Source of the DNA: JBBDMX01 sp040878035
GTDB lineage: Bacteria; Planctomycetota; Phycisphaerae; Phycisphaerales; Phycisphaeraceae
Direction of reading: 5' to 3'
Assembly: GCA_040878035.1 (NCBI GenBank)
Contig: JBBDMX010000101.1
Location: forward strand, 1 to 64,000
Length of the DNA: 64,000 nucleotides
Shown: piece by piece, positions 44,024 through 51,764 of the stretch
Position numbering within the stretch: position 1 is the stretch's first letter
Layout: each line of letters starts with the position of its first letter
The notes under the pieces: generated by a model
Database searches by the model: none
What the model was told of the DNA's origin: nothing
What the model saw: only the letters and a program-made list of their open reading frames with translations
Position numbers and translations under genes: made by a program

Positions 44024-44305
44024 CTGAGCCAGCCTGGGTTTGGGCCCAAGGGCGCCACTTGACGCGCCCCGGCCGTTAAGCCGTCTCAGATTGTGGTCCG
44101 CCAACTTCAAGTCGTCCGCGTTCACCTGGGTCGCTTCGGCGTTCTCTCGCTTGATGGCCTCGTACACCTCCTTACGGTGTACCTGCACATGGCGCGGCGC
44201 CGAAATCCCCAGACGAACCTTATCCCCCCGGATGTCCACTACCGTGATCTCGATCTCGTCGCCGATCACGATTGTTTCATCGCGCTGTCGTGAAAGCACC
44301 AGCAT
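44021..44305 (-). CDS. csrA: Carbon storage regulator CsrA
   Basis: The product starts MLVLSRQRDETIVIGDEIEI and contains VRLGISAPRHVQVHRKEVYE, the diagnostic core and RNA-binding surface of CsrA. It binds GGA motifs in mRNA leaders. Length is 94 residues, about 30 longer than the typical 60-75; the extra C-terminal tail (HNLRRLNGRGASSGALGPKP) is basic. The extension may contain a FliW-binding extension like those seen in FliW-regulated CsrA, a point that is inference. AGGAAGGAG precedes the ATG by nine bases. It lies 185 bp after fliW. Confidence 0.93.
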   Translation of the reverse strand: MLVLSRQRDETIVIGDEIEITVVDIRGDKVRLGISAPRHVQVHRKEVYEAIKRENAEATQVNADDLKLADHNLRRLNGRGASSGALGPKPRLAQ

Positions 44306-44462
44306 CGCAACGGCTCCTTCCTTGGGCCTGCCCTCATGGGCCTTGTCCCGCCCGCACATCAAACCGGGCGGCCTGTATCGCCTTGCGGCGCGTGTCGGCG
44401 CATCCGTGCGCCGGCACTTCCTTCTGATCCACGGCGTTCCCGCCGCGCGTCCCCCCTCCCAG

Positions 44463-44479
44463 CCTCCCCCAGGGGGAGG
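44463..44479. repeat. CCTCCCCC palindrome between fliW and csrA
   Basis: Perfect 8-bp arms around one A, continued by imperfect pairing on both sides. Related to the CCTCTCCC elements at 2983-3076 and 61901-62028. Confidence 0.4.
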
Positions 44480-44490
44480 GGTCAGCAGCC

Positions 44491-44937
44491 TTACGCCGAC
44501 ACCGCTTCGGCCATCGCCCCCAGCTCCATCAGCGGCACCCGCGTATGGAACCGACGATCCGACAGCACCAGTTGCTCGCCCAGCCGTTTGCCCACGTGGA
44601 TCACCAGCGGCCCCTGCAAATTGCCTGTCAACGTGTTGCCGTGCTTGTTCACGATGACAAACACCTGGGCCTCGTCGCCCCGGCCAATGCCCATGTCCTG
44701 CATCTGGTCGTGCTTGAGCGGCACGCGGTAGGTGGGCACGAAGGCGGTCGGCTCGGTGACCACGAACGCCAGGTCCGGCGTGTCGCAGCACTGCAACCAG
44801 TAGAACGAGCTGTCGTCGTTGGGTTGCAGCAGCACGAACTGCTGGTACTGCGGGAATCCCAGGATCCCCTTGGGGAACGAGATGACCCGATTCTCGTCCA
44901 CCTCCACGGTGCCAAAGCGCGACGTCTTGACGAACAT
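44491..44937 (-). CDS. fliW: Flagellar assembly factor FliW
   Basis: The 148-residue protein matches FliW: FVKTSRFGTVEVDENRVISF, then FPKGILGFPQYQQFVLL, and YRVPLKHDQMQDMGI with NLQGPLVIH. FliW binds flagellin and, when flagellin is exported, binds CsrA allosterically and lifts repression of flagellin translation. It is followed by csrA and flagellin in the same direction, the classical partner-switch order. It starts 178 bp after flgL ends. Confidence 0.95.
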   Translation of the reverse strand: MFVKTSRFGTVEVDENRVISFPKGILGFPQYQQFVLLQPNDDSSFYWLQCCDTPDLAFVVTEPTAFVPTYRVPLKHDQMQDMGIGRGDEAQVFVIVNKHGNTLTGNLQGPLVIHVGKRLGEQLVLSDRRFHTRVPLMELGAMAEAVSA

Positions 44938-45115
44938 GGTGCGAATCCTCTACCGGCCAATCATCCTGATGTTTCCAATCCGGGTCTATCCTAAACCCGG
45001 ACCCCGGCCCATACGGGCTGGGCGGTTCCCCGCATCGCGGCGCCGGCCGGCGGCTCCAACGATGCGGCACAAGTCATGCGCCTTGGCGAACCGGGCCGTG
45101 TCGGCCCGGTAAGCC

Positions 45116-47101
45116 TCAGCGCAAAAAGTCCAGTAAGCTCAACTGCAAGTTCTGTGATCCCACCTGGAGCGTCGCTTCCAACTGCTGTTGAAGCTGCGCA
45201 AAGCGGGTGATCACTTCCGCAAGGTCGGCGTCCTGAAGGTCGCTGAGCATCGACTTTTCCATGATCTTCAGGTCTTCTGACCGGTCCTTCTGCTGCTGCA
45301 CCCGCTGGGCTCGCACACCAACGTCGGCGTGTACTCGAGCCAGCGTTTCCGTATCCGTCTCTAATGCTGAAGTAGCAAGGGTGATGCCACGCGTGTCGTC
45401 CGAGGCCAAGGAGTCGCGCAGATTGATCAGATGGGTGAAAACGCTCTCCACACACACCCGCGCCACGTCGGCGCCGCTGATGCTCGAACCGGCCTGCACG
45501 TTGCCGGCGATGCCCAAATCGCTTGCAGCAAGGCTTATTCCCACATTAGCGATCTGGAAGTCCGAGGCGCCGACGGTATTGTCCTCGAAGACCAGGCCGT
45601 TGCCGTCGCCGGCCAGGCCGACGTTGAAGAGCGTCCCCGCGTCGCCGATCGCGCCGATACTGCCGGGTCCCAGCAAAGATTGCGCGGCCGTGCGCACCGC
45701 GTCGACCACACCGCCGATGTCGGTCACGCCGTCGAGGTTGACCTCAACCCTGCTGCCGTCGTGCAGGGTAACGGAAAAGTCGGGCGCTCCAGCCTCGGTG
45801 TGAATGCCCAACCCGTAGTTCAGGTCGGTCAGGGCGGTGGAGTTGGCGTACGTGCGCACGCCCAGGTCCGTCGCCGTGCTACCGCCGGACACTTCGCCGA
45901 TGGACAAGCCCAGGCCGCTGACCTGGCTGATGAGATTGAGGCCCGTGCCCGCCTGATTAATTTCCATCTTCACGCCCAGATTCAGTTGATCCACGATGTT
46001 GATCATGTCCTGGATCGTGGCAGCGGAGCTGAAGTCGGCGACTTTGGTGGTCGAGCCCTGGGTGATCTTGAGGCCGCTGGCCAGATCCACCGACGCGCCC
46101 AGCGACGCCAGCGCGGTCAATGCCGTCAGGCGCGGATTCAGGTCGTCGCCGGCCTGCGTGCCGTCGGTGGCGCTGAGCGTGATGCCCAGGTCCGCCGCCG
46201 TCTGGCTCGTGCCGATGTCGGCAATGGCGATGGTGTGGCCCAGATCGGCGGTCAGCGCCAGGCCCCCGCCCGAAAGGCCCAGGGAACCGGCAGCCGGATC
46301 GATGCCGCTAATCGCACTGTTCACGCGGGTGATCACATCCGCCAGCGTGTCGGCGCTCGACAGGTCGATGTTGACGATCGTGCCATCGACGTCGATCTGG
46401 ATCGTGCCTTTGCGGACGCCCATGCCTTGCGCGCCATCGAGGTCTGCCAGATGCGTCGCCGCCGTCGCCTGCGGATTCAGGTCGGCATCGCCCTTAACCC
46501 GCGCCGACAGCGCGCCAAAGGCATCGCTGCCATTGCTGTTGAGGGCCATCGGCTGATCCAGGCCCACGTCCGTTTTGAGGTTGGTGGTCGAACCGACGTA
46601 GCGAATGCCGCCGAGAAACTCGGCGAACACACCCTGGTTACTGCCGGCGCCGCCCAGTGTGGTCGTGCCGCCAAAGAGCGACACACCCTGGGCCTGACGA
46701 TTGGTGATGTCCAGCATGGCCTTGATCTGGGCGTCAATGATCAGGGCCTGATTCTTGCGGGTGTCGCTGCTGGAACCGATGCCGATCTGCGACGAGCCGA
46801 TGCTCTTGGCCTCGAGCACGAGGTTGGAAGCGTCGGCCATGGCGGCATCGACGTTGTCCAGCACGGCCCCGGCGAAGGTCAGATTGTTCTGGCGTTGGGC
46901 GCGGGCCTCCAGGGCGCCTTGGAGCCACAGCACCGCCGAAGTGCTCTGCGGGGCATCCGAAGGCTTGGCGACCTTCAGGCCGCTGCTGATCTGCGCCTGG
47001 GCCGTGAGCAGACTACTCTGCGTCTTGCGCAGTGAACCGAGAAAGTGGTCCGACAGCAGCAATGTACTGGTGCGTGACCCTGTGAGGTTGATTCGGGACA
47101 T
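45116..47101 (-). CDS. flgL: Hook-filament junction protein FlgL, enlarged
   Basis: The 661-residue protein is about twice the length of enteric FlgL (317). The N-terminus (LLLSDHFLGSLRKTQSSLLT, QISSGLKVAKPSDAP) and C-terminus (YxxL-type LQQQLEATLQVGSQNLQLSL) are the flagellin-like coils. The added centre has at least two flagellin hook IN domains (IDVDGTIVNIDLSSADTLAD, and VNLDGVTDIGGVVDAVRTAA). It connects the hook to the filament with FlgK. It follows flgK after 19 bp and is likely cotranscribed. Confidence 0.92.
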   Translation of the reverse strand: MSRINLTGSRTSTLLLSDHFLGSLRKTQSSLLTAQAQISSGLKVAKPSDAPQSTSAVLWLQGALEARAQRQNNLTFAGAVLDNVDAAMADASNLVLEAKSIGSSQIGIGSSSDTRKNQALIIDAQIKAMLDITNRQAQGVSLFGGTTTLGGAGSNQGVFAEFLGGIRYVGSTTNLKTDVGLDQPMALNSNGSDAFGALSARVKGDADLNPQATAATHLADLDGAQGMGVRKGTIQIDVDGTIVNIDLSSADTLADVITRVNSAISGIDPAAGSLGLSGGGLALTADLGHTIAIADIGTSQTAADLGITLSATDGTQAGDDLNPRLTALTALASLGASVDLASGLKITQGSTTKVADFSSAATIQDMINIVDQLNLGVKMEINQAGTGLNLISQVSGLGLSIGEVSGGSTATDLGVRTYANSTALTDLNYGLGIHTEAGAPDFSVTLHDGSRVEVNLDGVTDIGGVVDAVRTAAQSLLGPGSIGAIGDAGTLFNVGLAGDGNGLVFEDNTVGASDFQIANVGISLAASDLGIAGNVQAGSSISGADVARVCVESVFTHLINLRDSLASDDTRGITLATSALETDTETLARVHADVGVRAQRVQQQKDRSEDLKIMEKSMLSDLQDADLAEVITRFAQLQQQLEATLQVGSQNLQLSLLDFLR

Positions 47102-47120
47102 AGTCGCCTCTCGCGAATTC

Positions 47121-48824
47121 TCAGATGATCCCCAGGAGCGTATCCATCATTTCGTTGACGACGTTGAGGAACCTGGCGCTGGCCTGGTAGGCGCGTTGGA
47201 AGGCCAGGAGATTGATCGCTTCTTCGTCGACGTTGACGCCGCTGACCGCCTGCTGCTGGCTTTCCAGGTTCTGCCGCACCGCGGTGTCGGCGGTGAGCTG
47301 GGCATTGGTCTGACCCAGGCGGATGGCGAAGTCCTCGACGTGGCGGTTCCACACTTCGGGCAGGGACAACCCGCCCAGGGCTGCCAGCTTCTGGTCGCGC
47401 AAGGCCGCCAGCGCCAGGGCGTTGCCGTTGTCGCCCGGCACGTGATCCAGCCCCGCAGCGATCAGCCCGGGGCTGCTGTTGACGACGCTGTTGATGTCGA
47501 TGTCCTGCGCGTCGCCGCCGGTGAAGAACGTGTTGATGCCCAGCGCCGCCAGGGCGCCGCTGTTGTCGTTGGCGAAGGTGATCTCGAAGTCGGCGGTGTC
47601 GCCGCCGATGGTCAGTCGGCCGTCGGGCGCGATGCTCGCGGCGACGTTGGAGACGCCGTTCAGGCTCGCCGTCAGGCTGGTGAGCGTGGTGTCCGAGCCC
47701 AGGCCGTCCAGGTCGATGTTGATGGTGCTGGTGACGCGCTGGCCGGTGGACTTCTGGGTGACGTTGATCTGGAAGCTGCCGTGTGTGGGCGTGAAATCCA
47801 GTCCCGCCGCAGCCGTATTCAGCGCCGCGCTGGTGTCGAAAACGCGATTGGCGGCCGTCACTGAGTCGAAACCGGTCAGCCCCTGACCCTGGCTGTGCAC
47901 CTTGTTGACTTGGTAGATCAACTGGTTGGCAAAGTCGTCCAGCACCGTCAGGGCGTGATTTACGTCCTCTTGGCGAGTGGCGATCAACGCCCCCAGCCGG
48001 CCCGTCGTCGGCGTCAGGATGCTCTTGTCCGCCGCGATGAGCACGCTGATCTGAAGCTGCCCATCGGCGTCGGTCTCGCGGCGAACCTCCAGTCCCCGGC
48101 TCTTGCCGTCGAGCACGATCGGCAGCGAGCCGACAAACACGTCCGCCGCGCCCGACGTCTGCTCGTGGACCGAAATATCCAGGTACTGCGACAGCTCGCC
48201 CAGGAGCAGCTCACGCTGGTCGCGCAGCGTGCTGGCGCCGCCGGTGCCCCGCTCCTGCTGCACGATCTGCGTGTTGAGTTGCTCGATCCGCTCCAGGAGA
48301 TCGTTGGCGGCGACGACCGCGGCGTCGATGTTCTGGTCCACCTGCGTGCGGATGTCCGACAGCCCGCTGCGCATGTTGCGGACGTACGACGCCAGCGCCG
48401 AGCCCTGCTGCACCACCAGCGAGCGCAGCGAGTTGTCCGTGGGCCGATTGGCCAGCTCCGAAAAGGAGTTGAAAAAGACGTTGAGCTGGCTCGACAGGTC
48501 GGAGTCGGAGAACTCGCCCTGGAGGGCCTCGATCTGCGACAGGAGGTCCTGCCGCGTGGTCGTGCCGGCTTCCTGCGAAATGCCGTTGCGCAAGCGCGCT
48601 TCCAGGCCCTGGTTGACCTGCCGCTGGATCGTCTGTACCTGCACGCCCCGGCCGACAAAGATGCCCGTCTGAATTTCCTGGCTGCGGATCGGCTCGAGGT
48701 TGATCGTCTGGCGGTGGTAGCCGCGCGTCGCCGCATTGGCCAGGTTGTTGCCCGTCACCTCGATAGCCGCCTGATGCGTCATCAGGGCGGTGCGACCGAT
48801 GCTAAGTGCGGAGTTGAGGGACAT
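47121..48824 (-). CDS. flgK: Hook-associated protein 1 (FlgK)
   Basis: The 567-residue protein is the first hook-filament junction protein. The N-terminal rod/hook motif (ALMTHQAAIEVTGNNLANAA, TRGYHRQ) and C-terminal block (EEAINLLAFQRAYQASARFL) are diagnostic; length is typical (547 in Salmonella). A central domain has FlgK-type beta structure. It follows the flgN-like chaperone and is separated from it by a simple-sequence repeat. Confidence 0.95.
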   Translation of the reverse strand: MSLNSALSIGRTALMTHQAAIEVTGNNLANAATRGYHRQTINLEPIRSQEIQTGIFVGRGVQVQTIQRQVNQGLEARLRNGISQEAGTTTRQDLLSQIEALQGEFSDSDLSSQLNVFFNSFSELANRPTDNSLRSLVVQQGSALASYVRNMRSGLSDIRTQVDQNIDAAVVAANDLLERIEQLNTQIVQQERGTGGASTLRDQRELLLGELSQYLDISVHEQTSGAADVFVGSLPIVLDGKSRGLEVRRETDADGQLQISVLIAADKSILTPTTGRLGALIATRQEDVNHALTVLDDFANQLIYQVNKVHSQGQGLTGFDSVTAANRVFDTSAALNTAAAGLDFTPTHGSFQINVTQKSTGQRVTSTINIDLDGLGSDTTLTSLTASLNGVSNVAASIAPDGRLTIGGDTADFEITFANDNSGALAALGINTFFTGGDAQDIDINSVVNSSPGLIAAGLDHVPGDNGNALALAALRDQKLAALGGLSLPEVWNRHVEDFAIRLGQTNAQLTADTAVRQNLESQQQAVSGVNVDEEAINLLAFQRAYQASARFLNVVNEMMDTLLGII

Positions 48825-48829
48825 AGGAA

Positions 48830-48885
48830 TTTCGGATTTCGGATTTCGGATTTAGTTCAGATTTCTGATTTCTGATTTCTGATTT
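48830..48885. repeat. TTTCGGA / TTTCTGA simple repeat between flgK and flgN
   Basis: Four TTTCGGA-type units are followed by four ATTTCTG units. It lies exactly at the flgK 5' end and the apparent end of the chaperone frame, so the last ~10 codons of that frame (NQKSEIRNLN) would be translated from repeat. Confidence 0.7.
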
Positions 48886-49415
48886 GCCACTCTCCACCCT
48901 CCACTCATCACGCCGTGGCGTTGAAGGTGCTCATGGCGGTGGGGGGGCGGGGGGCCCCCCCCCCCCCCGCGGGTGTAGGTGCCCACGCCCGTCATGGCGG
49001 AGCCCAGCGACTGCACCAGGCCGTTCATGTGCCGCAACAGCGCCTCGCTGACGCTGCGGACGATGCTCGATTCCTGGCGCACCAGTTCGATCTGCTGGCG
49101 CAACTGCGTGCGCAGGACCAGCAGCCTGCCGCGCGACGGCTCGGGCAGGTTTTGCGCCAGTTCCTCCAGGCGCCAGGGGCGCGTCGCCGCCGGTTGGAGC
49201 CGCTGCGTCAGCCCCGCCACCAGCATGATCCGCCGCTTTTCCAGTTCGCCGATGGCCTGGAGCACCTGGTTTTCCTGCTGCGTCAGCGCGGCGACCTTGG
49301 CCTGTTGCGCCTGGCGCAGCGCCGCGAGCTTCTGCCGCACCAAGCCCGCCAGGCGCTCGTGCGCGCCGATCTGCTGGCCAAGCGCCTCTTCAAGTTGGGT
49401 CAGTTGCTGTTCCAT
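48852..49415 (-). CDS. flgN: FlgN-like flagellar chaperone, 3' end probably frameshifted
   Basis: The 187-residue frame reads as a long helical chaperone: MEQQLTQLEEALGQQIGAHE, then EEL...SRGRLLVLRTQLRQQIELVRQE and RHMNGLVQSLGSAMTGV. This fits FlgN, which guards FlgK and FlgL before export; both genes are directly downstream. After GVGTYTRG the frame enters a G/C homopolymer (48941-48968) and continues as low-complexity residues. In another frame after the tract the sequence reads PPTAMSTFNATA and stops at 48908, which looks like the authentic end, so a frame change in the tract (sequencing error or slippage) is likely. Confidence 0.7.
   Translation of the reverse strand: MEQQLTQLEEALGQQIGAHERLAGLVRQKLAALRQAQQAKVAALTQQENQVLQAIGELEKRRIMLVAGLTQRLQPAATRPWRLEELAQNLPEPSRGRLLVLRTQLRQQIELVRQESSIVRSVSEALLRHMNGLVQSLGSAMTGVGTYTRGGGGGPPPPHRHEHLQRHGVMSGGWRVANQKSEIRNLN
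48941..48968. repeat. G7-C-G6-C14 homopolymer tract inside the flgN-like gene
   Basis: Seven G, one C, six G and fourteen C in a row. Such tracts are prone to replication slippage and to sequencing error. It separates the supported part of the frame from its expected end. Confidence 0.9.
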
Positions 49416-49430
49416 AGGGGAGCGCCGGCG

Positions 49431-49799
49431 CTAGGCCTGTTGATCCACTTTGGTCTGCTGCCGCGTGATCTGCTGGTACACCGCGTCGACAAGCGGGAAA
49501 TTGGCGCGGTGGGTGATGCGGTCGGCCAGGATGGTGTCCAACTGCTGCTGGAACATCGCTTCGCCTTGCCCGCCGTGAAACATTTCAGTCTTGAACGGGT
49601 CTTCGTGTGCCTTGGTGAGCACGGGCTGGATCAGGGCGATCGAGACGAGCTGCCGGGCGGCTTCACGCGCCTGTTCGGCGCTGGCGCCGGCTTTTTTGAA
49701 CACGCTGTCAAAGGCATCCGCCGCGCCCGGCAGCGCCGCCGACGGCGCTGCCGCGGAAGCTCGACTTGCCAGGGATAGTCCAATGTCGCCGATCTTCAT
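49431..49799 (-). CDS. Rod-binding protein (FlgJ N-terminal type)
   Basis: The 122-residue protein matches the rod-capping half of FlgJ only: FDSVFKKAGASAEQAREAA (near 30-48), and EDPFKTEMFHGGQGEAMFQQ (66-85), the typical rod-binding block. The muramidase domain of enteric FlgJ is absent, as in many non-enteric flagellated bacteria. It lies 3 bp after flgI and 15 bp before the flgN-like gene, so all are cotranscribed. Confidence 0.85.
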   Translation of the reverse strand: MKIGDIGLSLASRASAAAPSAALPGAADAFDSVFKKAGASAEQAREAARQLVSIALIQPVLTKAHEDPFKTEMFHGGQGEAMFQQQLDTILADRITHRANFPLVDAVYQQITRQQTKVDQQA

Positions 49800-49802
49800 C
49801 GC

Positions 49803-50879
49803 TTACTCCAGGATCAGCTTGGCGTGCAGCTTGCCGCTCTTGTGGATTTCTTGAATGATGGCGATGCGGTCCGCCGGTTCGACCTTGAGCTGATTGAGCA
49901 CCGCCAGCAGGTCCGACAGCTTCTCGCCGCCGCGCTTGTCCGGATCGATAGCGATGAAGTTCTTCTCCTCGACCTGCGGCGTGTTGGGGGCCGGCGGCGG
50001 GGTGATGGTGGTGATCGTCAGCCCCTTGTGCGAGATCACCACCGGTGAAATCTGCACGTCGCCGCTGAGCACGATGGTGCCCGTCTTCTTGTTGATAGTG
50101 ACGCGGGCGCCGGTGGTGATCTGCGAAGTGTCCACGTAGGACTGGAGGATCTGGCTGATGAATGCCGCCGGGTCGCGCCGCTCATAGTCGGGGACGAAGA
50201 TCACGACGTTGCGCGGGTCGGCGGCCTTGGCGAGGTTGGGCCCGTTGGGCGCCATGATGCCGTTGACCAAGTTGGCGATGTTGTTGGCCATGGGCCAGCC
50301 GGCAACTTCCTCGTTGATCACCAGGGTGATCTGTCCGTCGTTGACCACGTCGGCACGCACGTCGCGGACAAGCTGGGCGCCTTGGGGCACCATTGCGACG
50401 GTCGGCATCTTGGGGTCCTGCACGGTGACGGCGCCTTCGGCAAAGGCGTAAATGGGCGAGTTGGGCAGCGGGCCGGTGAGGGGGATGAGAAACAGCCGGC
50501 CGCCTTGGAGACTCTTGGCGGCGCCCACCGCCGCCAGGTGCACATCCACATGATCGCCTTCGCGTACGCCGCTCTCGGGCAGGTTGGCGGAGATCGCCAC
50601 CAGGGCAACGTTCTTGGCGTCCTTGAGCTCGGCGGCGACGGTGTTGGGATCGATCAGTTGCTGGATGACTACCGCCAGGGGCCGCATGGCCGGGAGAAAC
50701 TTGCCGCCGTCGCCCGTACCGTTCAAGCCCACCACCAGGCCCATACCGATGAGCTTGCTCTTCTCGGCGCCCTTAACGCGCACCAGGTCTTGCACGCTCA
50801 CGCCGCGCGCCGCACCGGTCATCACCAGCAACGACAGCAGCGCAACAATTGCCGACAACCCACGAATCCTGCGCGTCAT
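49803..50879 (-). CDS. flgI: Flagellar P-ring protein FlgI
   Basis: The 358-residue protein forms the peptidoglycan ring. A signal peptide (IVALLSLLVMTGAARGVSVQ) starts from the ATG at 50879. Conserved FlgI blocks follow: LVRVKGAEKSKLIGMGLVVG, LNGTGDGG, and DPNTVAAELKDAKNVALVAI, ending with AVLNQLKVEPADRIAIIQEI. The longer frame to 50969 runs through a simple repeat and adds no signal sequence. The presence of FlgI and FlgH implies a peptidoglycan layer and outer membrane. Confidence 0.95.
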   Translation of the reverse strand: MTRRIRGLSAIVALLSLLVMTGAARGVSVQDLVRVKGAEKSKLIGMGLVVGLNGTGDGGKFLPAMRPLAVVIQQLIDPNTVAAELKDAKNVALVAISANLPESGVREGDHVDVHLAAVGAAKSLQGGRLFLIPLTGPLPNSPIYAFAEGAVTVQDPKMPTVAMVPQGAQLVRDVRADVVNDGQITLVINEEVAGWPMANNIANLVNGIMAPNGPNLAKAADPRNVVIFVPDYERRDPAAFISQILQSYVDTSQITTGARVTINKKTGTIVLSGDVQISPVVISHKGLTITTITPPPAPNTPQVEEKNFIAIDPDKRGGEKLSDLLAVLNQLKVEPADRIAIIQEIHKSGKLHAKLILE

Positions 50880-50894
50880 GGCCTCCGATCTAGT

Positions 50895-51040
50895 AGCCAC
50901 AGATGAACACGGATAAACACAGATGGGAAAGAAGGAGGAAAGCAGGCTATGCAGTGGATTGTTCTTCATTTTCCGTCTTTTCTACTTTCTGCATTTCCTG
51001 CTTTTCTCTTATCTGTGTCCATCTGTGTTCATCTGTGGCT
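50895..51040. repeat. Inverted CACAGATGAACACGG-type repeats between flgI and flgH
   Basis: The left arm (from 50895, GCCACAGATGAACACGGATA) is the reverse complement, with few changes, of the right arm at 51011-51040 (ATCTGTGTCCATCTGTGTTC). The 85-base loop is AT- and pyrimidine-rich. Similar arrays separate other flagellar genes here. Confidence 0.7.
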
Positions 51041-51056
51041 CTGTTCTGCTTTCCAC

Positions 51057-51764
51057 TCAGAAGTTAAAGAGCAATTCAAATACCTTGGTGAAAATACCCT
51101 TCTTCGCCGCGTTCTTGACCTCGCCCTTGTGCTCTTTGTTCACGCGCAGGTCGTAGAGCTGTGTCGAGAGCACCGTGTTGTCCACACCGATGTCTTCCTT
51201 ACGGCAGACGCCGGTCAACACCATGTCCAGAGTTTCCTTGTCGCTCTTGATGTACTTGCGGGCTTCGAGCACCAGAGTGCCGTTGGGCTTGATGTCGATG
51301 ATGCGGGCGGTGATTCGGCTGGTGAAAGTGTCCTTGCGCTTGTAGTCGCCTTCGCCCTTGAAGTCGTTCTTGAAGTTCAGGTCCACCTTGGGGGGGTTGG
51401 ACAGGTTGCCGCCGGCCAGGTCCCACAGGCTCAGCGAGGGGAAGGCCTTGATCTCGCCGCTGACGTTGGTGCTCTTCTTGGTGTCCAGCGTCGAGTCGGA
51501 GTCGGCCTCGGTGGACTCGCGGATGATGATGGTCACCAGGTCCTGAAGCTGGAACTTGCGCGGCTCGGGGAGCGTGACCGCCGAGAGGCTGACGGCGGCA
51601 ATCTGCGGCGAAAGCTGGCTCTCGGCGCCGCGATCGTCCGTGGTGGACGGCGTCGAGCGCGTCTCGCTCTGCGGCAGGAAAAGCGATGAACTCTGCCCCC
51701 AGGCGGCAGAAGTTCCAGCGCCGACGACGCCGGCGACGATCAGGCCGATGGATGTTCTCTTCAT
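51057..51764 (-). CDS. flgH: Flagellar L-ring protein FlgH without a lipobox
   Basis: The 235-residue protein forms the outer-membrane ring. FlgH landmarks are LQDLVTIIIRESTEADSDST and RITARIIDIKPNGTLVLEA. The N-terminus is a conventional signal peptide (LIVAGVVGAGTSAAWG) with no cysteine, whereas FlgH is usually a lipoprotein; it may be anchored differently. Its ATG overlaps the flgA stop by four bases (ATGA). The next gene, flgI, is about 180 bp downstream across a hairpin repeat. Confidence 0.92.
   Translation of the reverse strand: MKRTSIGLIVAGVVGAGTSAAWGQSSSLFLPQSETRSTPSTTDDRGAESQLSPQIAAVSLSAVTLPEPRKFQLQDLVTIIIRESTEADSDSTLDTKKSTNVSGEIKAFPSLSLWDLAGGNLSNPPKVDLNFKNDFKGEGDYKRKDTFTSRITARIIDIKPNGTLVLEARKYIKSDKETLDMVLTGVCRKEDIGVDNTVLSTQLYDLRVNKEHKGEVKNAAKKGIFTKVFELLFNF

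Noticed and set aside
45431..47035. 534-codon open frame on the plus strand in flgL
   Set aside because: Antisense to a well-supported flgL gene; residues are typical of a GC-rich shadow frame.
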